Numbered from the stretch's first letter, positions 1-11,176 are shown. The stretch is 64,000 nt of DNA from Caenorhabditis remanei (GCF_010183535.1 NC_071331.1:23746001-23810000), one strand, 5' to 3'. Numbers and translations are program-made. The notes: generated from the letters alone by a model not told the origin.

Positions 1-1900
1 CAACGAGACTTTCTGGGTGTGGATTGCCAGATTCCACGGACAGTATCAGCCATCTTGTATGAGCCAAGGCTGAAAAATGAGAAATTTTCAATATTAACCA
101 GCCAAAGCTAAAGAAAGACACCAGCAACAACTCGTTTCTGATTGAAACGACGACTTTTACTTTTCTTAGTATCGGAGGTCGCCACAATTCTTACCTGCTA
201 AGAGTTCCCGATCCGCCGGTTCGTCTTGAGTTCCTTATTTGACAACATCCTTTAGTAGATCGACTCTCATCCAGTTCCATTTTCACGAGTGAAATCTTCT
301 CCTTGATTCATCGAACGATTTCTGCGAGGATCTGGAACGAAACAAATAAAAAACTAGACAACGGGAATATTAGCATTTCTCACCGAGCCGCATGGAGATG
401 TCGAAGAAGTTGCACTCATTCGGAGGAGCGAGGAGTAATCGCTGAAAATAATTCGTGTTCAAGAAATGAATAAGAGATTATTGAATTGAGAGAAAACGAG
501 ATGAGAGCGGCAAAAATCTTCAAAAAATGAGAGAAACAGGCCAAAAGATCAACAAAAATAGGCCGGATATATCAAAGAATAGGCAAAAAAAAACAAAAAA
601 TTTTAGGATTCTAGCGGAAAAACAACAGAAATACCTTAAAAATAATAAAATTCTCAAGAAAACTTCCGAAATTCTCTTTAGAAATGAATATTATTACATT
701 ATGTTACAGGAAAACTCGGAAAAGTACGAAAAAAAGTGGAAAAATTCTTAAAATTCGAAAAAAAATTCGTTCGAGAATGTTCGAAAGAACCACCGCCTCG
801 TTCCCATGGCCGAACGTTTTCTGCACGCGTTCTCGGCCACTTGTAGATTTACGGGGTCGTGTACTCTTGGAGAACAAGTAGAAAAACAATAAATATTTAT
901 CGAATAGTTTGCCTAATTCGGGGTATTTTATCATCGCACTGGGTAACAGCGATGAACCTCGCGAAAGCGCGCTCCGTTGATACGAGAGCCGCGTCGCCTC
1001 GAACGGAATAAGCCGCGACGCGGCGGACGGCGCTGGCCGCGATGAAAAAACTCCTTTCCTTCACTAAAACATAATAAAACGGCGTTTCTTTTGAAGAAAA
1101 AGTTAAACTTAACTAGAATTACTTTTTCCTGTTTCATTAACAGCCATTTTGAATATATAGGCACTAAAAAATAGGAGAAAGAATTTCAATGAGATTTTAT
1201 ACAAGGAAAATTATGAGAATACTCACAACTGGTGACGTTTACATCAAAAAAACTTTCGAACAGCATCAATTTTATTAAAATAGTAATTAAAAAAACAAAG
1301 CAACATAAATATAATAATTTTTATTGCTTCTCATAATTTTACAGATCACTTCAGGAAACGTTTTGTTTTTCGTTACCAACCCAAAAACTCTCGATTGTGT
1401 GATAGTCACTTTCTGGAGTTTTCAGCATTGAAATTCAAGTTTTTGTTAAAAAAATGTAACGTTTGTGTGCCAGTACGTTTAAAGTCTTCATGATAGACGG
1501 CGACAGTTGCGATTTCTGTTCGTTTTCAGTTGAATTGAAATTTCATCTAGATAAACCAAAACTTCAGAAAACCATCAGACAGTTTACTCCATTGCTTTAT
1601 TTCGATACTTCCGTAGCTCACAATAGTGGACAAATCATACAGTATTGTTCAACAAATGAGCAAAATCTCATTATAATGTACTGTAATTAGATAAGAATTG
1701 GAAAAGGAAAACGTTAAAATAATAATGAATAGTTCAAAATCGATTATTTCGACGAATAATTGTGACACTAAAGTCATCACGTTCTCCACTCTCCGATAGC
1801 AGACGTAATGATACACCTTTCAATGATTGAAAAAAAGATGCTAGTGTTGATAAATAAAAACTATTCTAGTAAGTTCTTTTCTCTCTCTTCCAGCATTCTC
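1..1900. other. unclassified intergenic DNA
   Basis: I find no convincing coding exon here: the open frames are short, low in complexity and lack good splice sites. The region has no CTGTTTCA/TGAAACAG core, unlike most noncoding DNA further right. A GC-rich patch at about 940-1065, with several CGCG steps, stands out against the AT-rich surroundings. It could be a decayed mobile element or an edge of a promoter or exon from a gene lying to the left. I cannot assign it. Confidence 0.4.
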
Positions 1901-1916
1901 ATTATCTATTTGACTA

Positions 1917-2168
1917 CAAACTGTTGTCCCCTTGAGTATAAACTGTTGTCCCCTTGAGTATAAACTGTTGTCCCCTTGAGTATAAACTGTTGTCCCCTTG
2001 AGAATTTTTCATTGTCCCCTTGAGTATAACTTGGGGCCCCTCCAATCCAACAACTTAGTGTCCCTTTGAGCATGTGTCCCTCTGAGACTTTGTCCCTTTG
2101 AGCATCAACTATGTACCCCCAAGAGTAAATGTCCCCTTTGTCCCCTTGAGCATTGTACCCCCTGGAGC
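1917..2168. repeat. 22-bp minisatellite (TGTCCCCTTGAG)
   Basis: Four near-perfect tandem copies of a 22-bp unit containing AAACTGTTGTCCCCTTGAG lie at about 1917-2005. They decay rightward into irregular copies that keep only TGTCCC(C/T)TTGAG, up to about 2165. It is noncoding, and I see no gene it belongs to. Confidence 0.85.
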
Positions 2169-2175
2169 ATAGACC

Positions 2176-2370
2176 TCATCAAGTGATGGTCATTAATTAT
2201 TCGAGAGCAATGTTGTTTTGGAAAAGCACACTTCGAGAAAAGAGTGTCAAAAGAAAATTTCTTCAAAAAGCTTCACGTCATTCATAATTTTTTCATGTCG
2301 AAAAGATACTGAACTCTTTTGGAAAAGTTGTTTCTCCAAAGTTTTCAAATTAATGACCATCACTTGATGA
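2176..2370. mobile_element. small inverted-repeat element
   Basis: The two ends are inverted copies of a 22-bp sequence beginning TCATCAAGTGATGGTCATTA (2176-2197 and 2349-2370). The interior has no open frame of note. It is a MITE-like nonautonomous element; I could not define a target-site duplication. Confidence 0.7.
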
Positions 2371-2533
2371 TCAAAAAGTGTGGAAATCTTCGAAAAAATT
2401 TGTTTCGTTTTTGTGGTTCCAATTTCTTTCTATACTCATAAAAATTAGTATTACACTCTTCAAATCTCAAAAAACGCGATGTAGACCCAATAATTGCACT
2501 TTAAAAATTCATAATAAAAAAAGCAAAAAAAGA

Positions 2534-2606
2534 TTCGGCGTGGCCAGAATCGAACCCACACCTTTCCTACCCCGAATCCCCCCCACTACCACTGGACCAC
2601 TGATGT
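2534..2606 (-). pseudogene. tRNA-Gly-like relic or tRNA-derived SINE head
   Basis: On the minus strand the 5' part, ATCAGTGGTCCAGTGGTAG, closely resembles the start of a eukaryotic tRNA-Gly. It contains a perfect box A (TGGTCCAGTGG) and a good box B (GGTTCGATTCT). A run of seven T follows within about 5 bases of the 3' end, as in a Pol III terminator. However, the two acceptor-stem halves do not pair, the T stem has a mismatch, and the anticodon arm is G-rich and unpaired. This supports a degenerate tRNA or the head of a tRNA-derived SINE rather than a working tRNA gene. Confidence 0.6.
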
Positions 2607-2825
2607 TCATATTTTTAATTGAGAAAAGGCGATTGAAGAAAGGGGCATCACGCGTTTAATTTGACACGGCGATTTTCAGAAATTTTCAGACCCAATTTTC
2701 TCGCCAACGAGCCGTATTGCGCAGCTTTTGAGAACGGCATGTGATAGAGCAGGGTCGAAAGTATATATGTACCAAGTTTCAGCCAATTCTCAACCCTGAT
2801 ATGAAAAAGGTTCCCTTGTCAGTGA

Positions 2826-3055
2826 ACAATTTGTTTTCTGTTTCAAATACTCATTTTTTAATAATCCGTGGGATTAAAAGTTCAATACACTTTCTATACA
2901 CGCTAATATCTCTTGATGAGCAAATTTAAAATAAAATTAAAAAATATTCTGAAGTAGAAAACTTCTACCTAATGTTAACTGACTGTTTATCCAGACACCA
3001 ATTCAAAATTTCAAAGTTCAACTATTATGACTTCACGATTATAACAATCGTCAAA
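2826..3055. repeat. duplicated piRNA unit, copy 1
   Basis: This stretch is repeated at 5761-5940. Both share TTTGTTTTCTGTTTCAA, then a segment ending TTCACGATTATAACAA. It contains one plus-strand CTGTTTCA core (2838), with a YRNT ending in T at 2886, 41 nt past the core. Copy 1 carries about 45 extra bases around 2895-2940. A more divergent third relative begins at about 7590. Confidence 0.75.
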
Positions 3056-3058
3056 AAC

Positions 3059-3452
3059 GGCTCCGCGACAATTCGCAACTGCGACATTCCGCAACTGCGA
3101 CATTTCGCAACTCACGTAGGTTTCGCAACTGCGACACTTCGCAACTGCGACATTTCACAATTAGCCATTTCGCAACTGCGACATTCCGCAACTACGACAT
3201 TTCGCAACCACGACGTTTCGCAACCACGGAGTTTCGCAACCTCATTTGCATATTTAGGTCAGTTGCATTTGCATATTTAGGTCAGTTGAAAATGTTGAAA
3301 CCGAAGGGTCTGGGAACATATTTGAAAACATTAAATAGAAGAAAAAGTTATCAGACTCATTATTAGGCAAAACTAGGTTAAACTATTGCTAGTTCTATGG
3401 TTGCGAAACGTCGTAGTTGCGGAATGCCGCAGTTGCGAATTGTCGCGGAGCC
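3059..3452. mobile_element. hAT-like MITE with 8-bp TSD
   Basis: The element is bounded by inverted ends GGCTCCGCGACAATTCGCAA / TTGCGAATTGTCGCGGAGCC and flanked by a perfect 8-bp direct repeat TCAAAAAC (3051-3058 and 3453-3460), the size typical of hAT transposition. The left arm has amplified into a minisatellite of about 20 bp per unit (CGCAACTGCGACATTTCGCAA...), to about 3240. There is no transposase frame, so it is nonautonomous. Confidence 0.88.
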
Positions 3453-4829
3453 TCAAAAACACAGATTTTCAAAAGGTGGTATGGTACAAATCAGGCGGCA
3501 AGATGGGACAACTGCGGTGATTGCGACCAATGCGGCCTAATTGTTTTGCACTGAAAACCCCGGCTCCCTTTCTTCTTACGTATCTTATTCACTACAATAT
3601 CTTCTGTTTTCAACCGTTTCTGCACCAAATTTACTGTTTTGTATCTGTTGAAATTGAGAATCGCTAATAAACGTTGATTGAATGAATTGCTTGACAAAAT
3701 GTTGTTTCACGCGTTTTATTGTCAGAGGGTCAAAATTCAAATCACATGTTTTTTATTCTCATTTTGTCTCTCCTGTTTCCCAGTTTCTTTTCTTACAGCG
3801 GTCTTGATTGGTCAGCAAAAATGAGATCTTTCACCAGAAAGTACTGAAAATTTGGCGATTTTGAGGGAAAAACGCTGAAAAAACGCAAAAAATGACATTT
3901 TTCACCTCAAAATACTGAAAATTTGGAGTTTTTTGAATAAAAAACTTTCTGATTCTGAATTATTGGACTTTTTAATTGTGAATTTTTAATGGTCTAATTC
4001 AATTCTGATCAAATTATGACTCCTAGTATAGAAGAAGTCATCAATTTCTGAAACAGTAACTTTTTTTTAAATATTTTAAGACGACGCTAAGGATTTTCAA
4101 AAAAGTTTTCGTGGGTTGAAACGCAATTGCGGCAATGAGTAATGGGCGGAACTAAGACTGCAAGCGGCGCGGGCATCGAATTTTCAAATAAAAACAGATA
4201 TTTTCATTTTTTACTGTATATTTATATATTTTTCATGTCAAATAAAACACGAGTTTGTCTTAAAATTCAATGATGTTCGTTAAAAAATCGGCTGGAATTT
4301 CATGGCTCGCAGTTTCAGCTCCGCCCACAACTCCCTGGTGCACGTGTTGTTCAGACGAAGGCGAATAGAAATGTCATTATATATGAATAATGTTTCAAAA
4401 TTAATAGATAACTTTGAAACAGTTTTTAAAAAAGTTTCAAAAAAGATAACTATTTTAATTCAAATATTAAAAAATAAAAATATTTTTTTGAAAATCACTT
4501 TCGCATTTTCATTAGACGTCGTTATGAGTACCGCTTTGAACAAATACTTAAAATTTGAAAGTTTATAAAAACATACTGTTTCTTTTCCAACTTAAAGTGG
4601 GTGGAACCCTGTTCTGAATGTTGCACGAAGACATTAAAAAAGAAAAAAAGGAAAACACCTTTATTTGAACACTAACCAGAAGCAGGGATCTAGAAGAGCA
4701 GGTGGAAGTGTGAAACGTATCATAAGGTCAATGGAAAAATAGTATTAAATCCGCAACAGCTTCTGAAATAATGATATTTAACTGATACAGAAATAATATG
4801 CATTTTCATCTGCAAAAAATAGCAAAAAT

Positions 4830-5040
4830 CCCATCGCAGGTTTTCCAATTGCTTTGAAAAACTTTAAAAAAGGTGGAAAAACGCGCCAACGACTCGCCAG
4901 AGATCAAGTTTTCAAGAATTCAAAAAACGCGGCAAACACGCACCAGTTGCTATTAAAAATATGAGACCAGAGTTGTTTTAAAAGTCTGGCGTGCCTTTGA
5001 CGCGTACTTTTTTGAACAAGTACGTAGGTATCAAAAAAAA
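4830..5040. repeat. GCGTGCCTTTGACGCG repeat, copy 1
   Basis: This shares several blocks with about 23330-23575: CCAATTGCT, GGTGGAAA.CGCG, TTCAAGAATTCAAAAAA and TCTGGCGTGCCTTTGACGCG. It is a dispersed noncoding repeat family; the ends were not resolved. Confidence 0.65.
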
Positions 5041-5559
5041 CCACAAAGGGACGAAGATACAACGGTTGAATAAAATTCAGTCAAATGTATAAAATTACTT
5101 TGAAACAGTAATCATTTGTTATGGTTTGAAATTTCAAAAATCACAGTTTCTAGGAATCTTTAAACGCTTTCGAAAGTTTTAGAGAATAATTTGTTGTTGA
5201 AAGGTTGAATTTATTCAGTGTTGTGAATGAAATGTGCTGGATGAGATGATAAAACTGGTAGAAATGTCTAAAGAACTTCTAGAACCCAGTCGGAATTATC
5301 GAGGACTCGTTGGCTTATTTCGTTGGATGAAGCCTGCCAAATGATTTATGAATTTTGGGGGTTAAAAATTTTGGTAAATGTTGAAATAGTAGTTTTTTGC
5401 GCGCTTTGAAACAAAGAATCTAAACTCTGTGGAGTTTTTCACGACTTATTCTGCTTTATATAAAAGTTCGAACTTTGGTAAATCAATACTTATAGAATCG
5501 ACATTAAACATTGCTATAATTTGAAACAGTATATTTTTTTTTTTGAAATATCTCGTTTT

Positions 5560-5700
5560 TCTCGAATACCAGGCCTCGAGGGCAAAACTGAATATATATT
5601 TGGAATCAGCGTTTTTTCAGCTTTCCAATGATATAGGTCACGACCCATAACTCCAGATCGAGTCGAGGACCTTCCCTAGTTAGTGCTGCGCTAAACAGTA
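5560..5700. repeat. CGCTGATTCCAAATATATATTCAG repeat, partial copy
   Basis: This is one member of a dispersed inverted-repeat family in this window. It contains TTTTTCTCGAATACCAG, a TATATATTTGGAATCAGCG block, and AGCTTTCCAATGATATAGGTC. Other copies lie at about 25375-25600, 25735-25805, 28945-29130, 30020-30365, 43000-43175 and 43630-43760. Confidence 0.75.
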
Positions 5701-6185
5701 ATTTTTAATAAGGACATATTTTCTGAAAATATATTTACATTTTTTCTGAAACAGTGAAAAAATTTGTTTTCTGTTTCAACTACACATTTTTTAATAATCC
5801 GTGGGATTAAAAGTTCAGTGCACTTAAAAAAATATTCCGAAGTAGAAAACTTCTACCTAATGTTAACTGACTGTTTATCCAGACACCAATTCAAAATTTC
5901 AAATTTCAACTATTATGACTTCACGATTATAACAAAAACTCTGAGTATGGTGATTGTCGGAATCTGAAACAGTAATTTATTATTAGTTTTTCTTGTTCGT
6001 TCATTCATATATTATACCGCTTTAATATACTGAACCTTATTGAGGTTACCACTGTACTTCTACTACTAATTTTCTGAAAATTTAGAAGTACATTCGTTAT
6101 TCAATTAGTTACCAACTACAGAACGGCAGAACAAATTTTCATTTGTCAAAGAAAAAATTGTGAAACGGTAAATTTACGAATTACT

Positions 6186-6423
6186 AATGAACGGAAGTCG
6201 GAACTCGGAAGTCGGAGTTAGATTTTTTCGAAAATATTCAAAAACTCCAAGAGAAAAATCATAAAATTGCCTGAAGAACAGCCTATTTTCTGTCCTTTTA
6301 GACCATTTGTCCTTGTATTTCTGCGAAATTTACTTTTCCGAAATTCCACCGTTATGGAATGACGGAAGTCGGAAATAAAATTCCTTTTCCGGAACTCGGA
6401 AGTCGGAATTCCATACAACTCCG
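6186..6423. mobile_element. GGAAGTCGG-type MITE, copy 1
   Basis: GGAAGTCGGAA repeat ends flank an interior with GAACAGCCTATTTTCTGTCCTTTTAGACCATTT-type sequence. The same family occurs at 6828-7236, 51300-51545 and 51590-51942. No coding capacity. Confidence 0.7.
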
Positions 6424-6579
6424 GTTTGTATTAAATATTACTTGTAACATACTCACTTGGTATACTCAACTAGCTGAATCTTGAAAAATATTAGTTTTGA
6501 AAAGGAATAAAGAAACTGAAACAATCTGAACAATTGGAAATAAAGAACTACTAATTTTGAAACAGTAGATTTAAAAAAA

Positions 6580-6785
6580 ATTGAACATCGCAAACTAGAG
6601 AGTATCGGCGAGAGACGCAGAGTTTTTTCTCGCACCGACACAGATTTTCTCTTTTTGACAAAACTTTCGAAAAATAGTGAAAATAAGTCAAAAACAGTGA
6701 AAATCTGTGTCGGTGCAAGAAAAAACTCTGCGTCTCTCGCCGATACTCTCTCGTTTGCGATGGGGCGAGGTTGTAACCTACAAAA
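6580..6785. mobile_element. palindromic MITE (GAGAGTATCGGCGAGAGACG), copy 1
   Basis: Long inverted arms, GCAAACTAGAGAGTATCGGC and its complement near 6745-6765, meet around 6665. A second copy with the same arms lies at about 34085-34318. Noncoding. Confidence 0.8.
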
Positions 6786-6827
6786 CCCGAGAAGAGACTA
6801 TGTAGTATCCCTATCACTAGAGCAGAG

Positions 6828-7236
6828 TTGCGCGGAAGTGATTTTTTCTAAAACGGAAGTCGGAAGTCGGAAGTAAAATTTGTAATCCGGAAGTCGGAAG
6901 TCGGAATAAAAATTTTGAAAACGGAAGTCGGAAGCCGGAAGTCGGAAGTGAAAAAACGCCCGGAAGTCGGAAGTCGGAAGTAGATTTTTTTGCAAAAAAT
7001 CAAAAACTCCTGGAAAAAGTTCATAAAATTCGCGAAAATCAGTGAAAAATTTGTTTTTGGCTGAAGAAAACCCTATTTTCTGTCCTTTTAGACCATTTTT
7101 TTACGGAAGTCGGAAGCCGGAAGTCAGAAGTCGGAAGCCGGAAGTCGGAAGTGAAATTTTCAAAACGGAAGTCGGAAGTCGGAGGTCGGAAGTGAAAAAC
7201 AGCCCGGAAGTCGGAAGTCGGAATTCCGCGCAACTC
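6828..7236. mobile_element. GGAAGTCGG-type MITE, copy 2
   Basis: Ends are CAGAGTTGCGCGGAAG / TTCCGCGCAACTCTG; the arms are arrays of GGAAGTCGGAAGTCGG. Near-identical sequences of about 25 bp (CTATGTAGTATC..., ending CACTAGAG) lie immediately outside both ends, at about 6801-6825 and 7237-7262. Confidence 0.8.
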
Positions 7237-7309
7237 TGCTATGTAGTATCTCTTTCACTAGAGTTTAGATATTGATATTCTTTGAAACATTAAAATTTTT
7301 TATTTCTGT

Positions 7310-7800
7310 TGCCGAAAAAGTCTAGTTTTTCAGATACAACTGTTATGATTGAAGAAAATTGCGTTAAATATCCTAATTTTAAGAAGTGAACACCTCGAGT
7401 CAGTTTTTTGACATCCTATGTTTTGCTGGAACAGTGAAATAATTCTATTGAAATGCAAAAGTTACTTAGATTCAAAATACCGAAAAGCTAAAAGTTTCTG
7501 AAAATATTGTAGCAGGATGAAATAACTTGATTATCAGATTCAAAAACAAAATACAAAATTCATGATTTTTTTCTGAAACAGTGAAAAACTGGTTTTCTGT
7601 TTCAATTACTCATTTTCTAATAATCAGAGATACCAAAAGATTAATGCGCTTCTTTCAAACGCATCTATGAGAAATTGAGTGTTGAATAGATTTCCCAGAC
7701 ACCACTAATTCAAAATCCAGAATTTCAACTAGTTCATTGGAGATAGAACTTATTTTATTGTGCAAAATTCACTGTTTCGCAAAATTGACATTTGTTTGAA
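7310..7800. repeat. segmental duplicate, partner of 9830-10230
   Basis: The stretch from AATTGCGTTAAATATCCTAA through the TTTTTTTCTGAAACAGTGAA motif and on to AATTCACTGTTTC is repeated almost base for base at about 9860-10215. It carries piRNA promoter cores, so the duplication copied piRNA units. About 85 bases after the core in this copy (about 7597-7680) are missing from the partner. Confidence 0.8.
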
Positions 7801-7979
7801 AACAATTCGAAAAGTAGTAATCCGAGGCGAATTACATTACTGTCAAGAGAGATGGAAGATCATTGTAACAATAAAAATTGAGGATTTGGATAGAATATTA
7901 CTGTAAGATAAGTGATGTACTGTATTGAGGAATAACAGATTACTGTAAAATCGATAGGAGTACTGTAATCAGATTTTAC

Positions 7980-8438
7980 TCAGTTACTTTCATTCTTTCT
8001 ATAGCCCTTCAAATCCCTAATTGTACAAATTCTGAAGACTTGCTTCATTTCTTCATGAATAACTCCCCAAGACATATTGTAGTTCCATGGCTTCTCCTTC
8101 TCCTGAATAGCACGGAGCTCCTCCAACTGCTCTTTCTGCTCCTTCAACAATTTCTCAGCCATACGAATCCAGGCTTCCAGTTGGTCAATCTCCATGTCTT
8201 GACACTTCATCTCATTCTCATTTCTCACTAAATCATTGTAAATCTCCACTTTTTCGCATTCCACTATATCCATTTTTTGACTGATTATCGAATTTTTCAG
8301 CTCGGCGTTATTCAATTGCTCCGTGAGCTTTTGAATCTCATTTCTCTCAGTTTCCAGATCCATTTTGAGTCCTTGAATTTCCCAGGATTCTTCACAATCA
8401 GTTTTCATGGGAGTCGAGGGAGCAGAAGATGATGACAT
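7980..8438 (-). CDS. small coiled-coil protein (unknown function)
   Basis: A single uninterrupted frame of 152 codons, starting MSSSSAPSTPMK and ending KNESN. After a short Ser/Pro-rich head, residues about 25-115 are almost continuous Glu/Lys/Leu/Gln heptad-like sequence, predicted as a coiled coil. No enzymatic motif and no signal peptide are visible. Just upstream, on the coding strand, is ATTTTTAG followed by 15 stop-free in-frame bases. The ATG could therefore follow a trans-splice site, or this could be the last exon of a longer gene. Codon use and lack of stops suggest a real gene, although it sits inside a piRNA-rich region. It resembles the 24008-26599 product in composition (SSSAP head, coiled coil), but I cannot show homology. 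Confidence 0.7.
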   Translation of the reverse strand: MSSSSAPSTPMKTDCEESWEIQGLKMDLETERNEIQKLTEQLNNAELKNSIISQKMDIVECEKVEIYNDLVRNENEMKCQDMEIDQLEAWIRMAEKLLKEQKEQLEELRAIQEKEKPWNYNMSWGVIHEEMKQVFRICTIRDLKGYRKNESN

Positions 8439-8499
8439 CGGGTACTGTAGTTTCTAAAAATAAAAAAATCAATAAAATGAGGGGATCTAGGGGAATGGG

Positions 8500-8665
8500 A
8501 TGACTGACTCCCCCCGGGAGTCCGTCTTTCTATCGAGCGAACGCAGTCCGTGACAGAACGGTGTTTGCAGACGGATCCCCATTTTTGACGACAGGTTTCC
8601 CAGGGTACTGTAGGGTACTGTAGGGTACTGTAGCACCCTGGGAAGAATATCGAGCGAGTGTCCCA
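8500..8665. mobile_element. MITE with GACTGACTCC ends, copy 1
   Basis: It shares CGGGAGTCCGTC, CTATCGAGCGAACGCAGTCC, GTGACAGAACGGTGTTTGC and CCCAGGGTACTGTAGGGTAC with 9228-9395. It has internal short tandem GGTACTGTAG copies. Noncoding. Confidence 0.75.
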
Positions 8666-9227
8666 TTATCCCAAATATCTAGAAGAATCTCATATAATAC
8701 GCCAATTACATTGATTACTCAAATATTTTTAAAGTATGGAATTGAAACAGTAACTTTTAGAAATACTGTATTAAAGTTGAAAAAAAACTTTTTTCACTGT
8801 TTCAAGGGATGTGAAATTTGTGTGTTAGTTATTGAGTAAGTAGTACGTTGTACTTCAAAAAATCTTTATGAGCGTCTGAAATTCCGGATCTCCGGATTTT
8901 TATTAGTACGTCAAACAATACTGATTCGAGATATGCTAGAATTATTGCTTACTCAAAACCGTTGAAAATTTTTTCATTTTTACTTGAAACAGTGATTTTC
9001 TTTAAAAATTTTATGAGTTTGAGAGTTTGGACACAATAAATACACATCGAACTATAGCTTGACAAGTGAATTTTATAATTATTCAGACAGTGAAAACTGA
9101 AAAAGCTTGCAATACTTGAAATAGTAGAATTGTTTGAATTTAGACCGACACCCGAGACATTGAAAATTTGAAAAATCGAAAATGAGAGCAATGAGAGGAG
9201 AGAAAAGACCGTTCACTCCTAGAGAAG

Positions 9228-9395
9228 AATGAATGGGACGACTGACTCCTCCCGGGAGTCCGTCCTTCTATCGAGCGAACGCAGTCCGTGACAGAACGGT
9301 GTTTGCGGACGGCTTCCCAGGGTACTGTAGGGTACTGTAGCACCCTGGGAAGACTATCGAGCGATATATTTTGAAGTGCCATTCAAAAGTGGGAA
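9228..9395. mobile_element. MITE with GACTGACTCC ends, copy 2
   Basis: Same family as 8500-8665, but lacking about 25 internal bases of that copy. The two copies lie only 0.7 kb apart. Confidence 0.75.
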
Positions 9396-9549
9396 GAGAA
9401 CTGCTGTTGACTGTTTTAAAAGTTGAATCCTTATCAAGAAAACATGACCTCTTTGGCGGTGAAAAATTCTTGAAACCTAAAAAACCGAGAATCTGTCTAA
9501 ACTCTGACTGACATTTCGAGAGACCAAGCAGATGAAAATAGAAGCAACT

Positions 9550-10990
9550 CTGAACAATTGGAAAAAAGGAACCCCTAATTTTGAAACAGTAGATTTTGAA
9601 AAATTGAACAAGATCTTGATTCTTCTTAATTGAAAATAGTAAAATTAATTCAGAGTGATTATTTTTGGAGAAGCACTATACATAATTTAGTTAAAATATA
9701 TTACTATTTTACAAATTAATCTGCAATTTTATAGTTAAATGTTGAAACAGTAGATTCTGTTTTTCTTTAATTGAAATTATATACATCCTGAAATCTTATA
9801 CAATTGTAATTGCAATTGTTTTTTTTCACCCTAAAATTCTAGTTTTTCAGAAGCAACTGATCTGATTGAAGCAAATTGCGTTAAATATCCTAATTTTAAA
9901 AATTGAACACTTGGAGCCAGTTTCTTGACATGCTATGTTTTGCTGGAACAGTCAAATAATTCTATTGAAATGCAAAAGTTACTTAGATTCAAAATACTGA
10001 AAAGCTAAGTTTCTGGAAATATTGTAGCATGATGAAATAAAATAGTTATCAGATTCAAGAACAAATTACAAATTTCATGATTTTTTTCTGAAACAGTGAA
10101 AAACTGGTTTGCTAAGTAACCGTTTATCCAGAAATCAATCCAAAATCTAGAATTTCAACTATTTTATTAAATATAGAAATTATATTTCTTGTGCGAAATT
10201 CACTGTTTCACAAAATTTTGTTCTGTTTGAAAAAACTCAGCTTACATTGTGATTCTGAATCATACGTTTTGAACGTGTCTTGCGCACAATCAAAATGGTT
10301 AATTTTTAATTGTTAATTATAGTTTTAATATTTACTGACTGATGACAAGCCAAGTATAAAAGATATAATTAATTTCTGAAACACTAACTTTTTTTTTTGT
10401 TTTGAGACGACGCTATATGAGTGTTCACTTTTTCCGAAGCCGAATAGTTTTCGACATTAAGAAAATGGTAATTTTAAGAGTTGGTCATTTTTTGAACTGC
10501 AGATGTTCATCACAATATAAATATAAAACGTTTCAATATTAAAAGATACATTTGAATCAGTAAAAAACGTACAAAAAAAAGTATCTAAAAATAATTTTTT
10601 TAAAAACATTTTCATAATAGAAATTTCAACAAGGAGTCTATCATCATAAGTACTTTTTAGTTAATCATCTGATTGTCTCGAAACAATAAAAAGTTTAATG
10701 CAAACGTGAATGTTATAGTTTGTGAAACAGTAAATAATTTTGTATAGACCTTCTGACATTTTTTTGGTTTTTGGGCCCGAAAAGCTACTTAAATTATTCA
10801 CGAGTTTTGGTGGTGAAGGATTTCGGAAACATTTGAAACAGTAATTTTTTCTCGTTTTGAGACAGAAAATCTCAAGCCTAAGGAGTTTTTCACGACTAAT
10901 GTTGATTTATATAAAAGTTAGAATTCTAGATAATCAATTCTTTTGAAATCGGAACTAATAATTGCTGTAATTTGAAACAGTATCTCTTCC
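9550..10990. repeat. partial second copy of the 4.0-7.8 kb block
   Basis: Segment order shows a tandem relation. About 9550-9610 matches 6520-6590, 9830-10215 matches 7310-7800, 10360-10420 matches 4030-4095 (TAATTTCTGAAACA.TAACTTTTTTTT, GAGACGACGCTA), and 10860-10985 matches 5400-5530 (GGAGTTTTTCACGACT, TTTATATAAAAGTT). So the second repeat follows the end of the first and begins a third. The later MITEs are absent from it. Confidence 0.7.
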
Positions 10991-11176
10991 AAAAGAATTC
11001 AGCACTGTTAGTTTTGAAAAGCTAAAAATTTCAGAGCCTTATTAACTCCAGATTAAAACCAATTACACATTTTTGAAACTTTAAACATTTTTTGAAAAAT
11101 CTAGTTTACTGTTTCAGAAAAGTTTGAAACTTTTCCGAATTTCCAAGCATATCGATTCTGAACAGGTATGTTTTAA

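Larger units (their letters stand above)
4049..7604 (-). promoter_or_regulatory. 21U-RNA (piRNA) promoter motifs, block A
   Basis: Exact Ruby-type cores. Minus strand (TGAAACAG as written on +) start at 4049, 4415, 5101, 5522, 5747, 5965, 6558 and 7574. Plus strand (CTGTTTCA) start at 5771 and 7597. Each lies in AT-rich DNA with T/A runs next to the core. In type I 21U-RNA genes, one short capped RNA starts about 38-40 nt downstream of each core. Decayed copies (GAAACGGT at about 6160, GGAACAGT at about 7430) also occur. The two plus cores are each paired with a minus core 23-24 bp away, in divergent orientation. Confidence 0.85.

Noticed and set aside
2378..2659. 93-codon plus-strand frame
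   Set aside because: It runs antisense through the tRNA-like relic and has no splice context or protein-like composition.
1917..3260. Possible CRISPR-like regular repeats
   Set aside because: Units are contiguous minisatellite copies without spacers, in a eukaryotic genome.
6655..7275. Several 64-88-codon frames rich in GSRKSEV or DFRLPTS
   Set aside because: They are translations of the GGAAGTCGG repeat element in different frames.
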